From assembly GCA_021737405.1 (NCBI GenBank), contig JAIPEG010000021.1:1-42796 (forward strand): 42,796 nt of DNA, written 5' to 3'. Made by a program: the position numbers and the translations under genes. Each line of letters opens with the position of its first letter. Position 1 is the stretch's first letter. Shown here one piece after another: positions 42,329 to 42,796 of this stretch. A model generated the notes under the pieces. It saw only the letters and a program-made list of their open reading frames with translations, was not told the origin of the DNA and searched no databases. This DNA is from Bacteriovoracaceae bacterium. Its GTDB lineage: Bacteria; Bdellovibrionota; Bacteriovoracia; Bacteriovoracales; Bacteriovoracaceae.

Positions 42329-42796
42329 CTAATCAAGATATTCTTCATAAACTTTCCTATCCTTTTTACCATTAAATTTTTCATATTGCTCTAAGCTTAT
42401 ACGGATTGAATCTGCACTCAGCCGTCCACCCCAAGTGAAAATTTTATCCTTATAGGTGCCCATTTTCTCAAATGGTACCCCACATAGAATATCGCTAAAT
42501 ATTTGGAGGCGAGGTGTGTTGTATTTTTCATAATGTCCAGCTTGCGGTAGATAACCGTTATCGATATAAGTTTTTTGCTTATGAGTTTTCAAAAGTAAGT
42601 AGCGGATTTTTGCAAAAAAGTAAGGTCTTTGACCCGGTTTTAGCTTTTCAGCAAAATAAATAGCCGAACTGCAATTCACCTGTTTATTATGATCATCTTT
42701 AAATCGTCTCAAAGACTCATAGTTTGGCTTGATATTTGAATAAATATCTATAATTGCTCCATATAACTTAAAAGGGTGACGTGCCATCCAGTGCCT
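42329..42796 (-). CDS. hypothetical protein, partial (5' end outside window)
   Basis: The minus-strand frame is open to the window edge, three codons past the ATG at 42787, so the start may lie outside. The visible 152 residues are Lys/Tyr rich (YSNIKPNYESLRRFKDDHN, GRLSADSIRISLEQYEKF) with two Cys and no signal. No family recognised. The transposase remnant lies just downstream. Confidence 0.5.
   Translation of the reverse strand, partial: RHWMARHPFKLYGAIIDIYSNIKPNYESLRRFKDDHNKQVNCSSAIYFAEKLKPGQRPYFFAKIRYLLLKTHKQKTYIDNGYLPQAGHYEKYNTPRLQIFSDILCGVPFEKMGTYKDKIFTWGGRLSADSIRISLEQYEKFNGKKDRKVYEEYLD

Overview
The window looks like DNA from an AT-rich Gram-negative bacterium, most likely a Bdellovibrio-like predator of the Bacteriovoracales (Halobacteriovorax/Bacteriovorax group). 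This is an inference. It rests on two TonB-dependent receptors, many short lipoproteins and secreted proteins, a stand-alone FliL-like protein, and a one-domain histone of the type known from Bdellovibrio. No rRNA, tRNA or CRISPR array was seen.

Layout. 1-0.7 kb: end of a secreted hydrolase-like gene and a small secreted protein. 0.8-7.2 kb (minus strand): an acetyltransferase and a large TonB receptor, then a heme-uptake operon (TonB receptor plus a HmuY-like lipoprotein with two HmuY-type modules). 7.2-12.9 kb: a DUF1643 protein, a Tat-exported solute-binding protein overlapping or abutting a hybrid histidine kinase, and a two-heme lipoprotein. 12.9-22.8 kb: mixed housekeeping and hypothetical genes (two methyltransferases, cold-shock protein, PhnA/YjdM, JmjC-type oxygenase, acetyl-CoA hydrolase/transferase family protein, outer-membrane and secreted proteins).

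23.0-28.1 kb is a replication and partition module. It holds a lysine-tailed bacterial histone (minus strand), a roughly 260 bp array of ACT/AGT triplets stepping every 7 or 8 bp, parA, a one-base-overlapping small partner gene, two opposed arrays of about 15 iterons around an AT-rich patch, a two-winged-helix-type Rep initiator, and a strong terminator. Either the window is part of a plasmid or chromid, or a plasmid backbone has integrated here.

28.2-36.9 kb carries secreted and enzyme genes: a 597-residue secreted protein, DUF2237, a MauG-type diheme peroxidase, a trypsin-LRR fusion, FliL, an amidinotransferase-fold hydrolase, a proline-iminopeptidase-like hydrolase and a DUF5522 protein. 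36.9-41.9 kb looks like an extracytoplasmic peroxide/oxylipin cluster: periplasmic glutathione peroxidase, a catalase-fold-like secreted protein, a lipoprotein and, divergently, a lipoprotein of the alpha-dioxygenase/cyclooxygenase superfamily that keeps the catalytic Tyr-x-x-His. The right end has a transposase remnant and a partial unknown gene.

The most unusual items are the 7/8-bp ACT/AGT lattice upstream of parA, the histone beside the replication module, and the dioxygenase plus catalase-like cluster.
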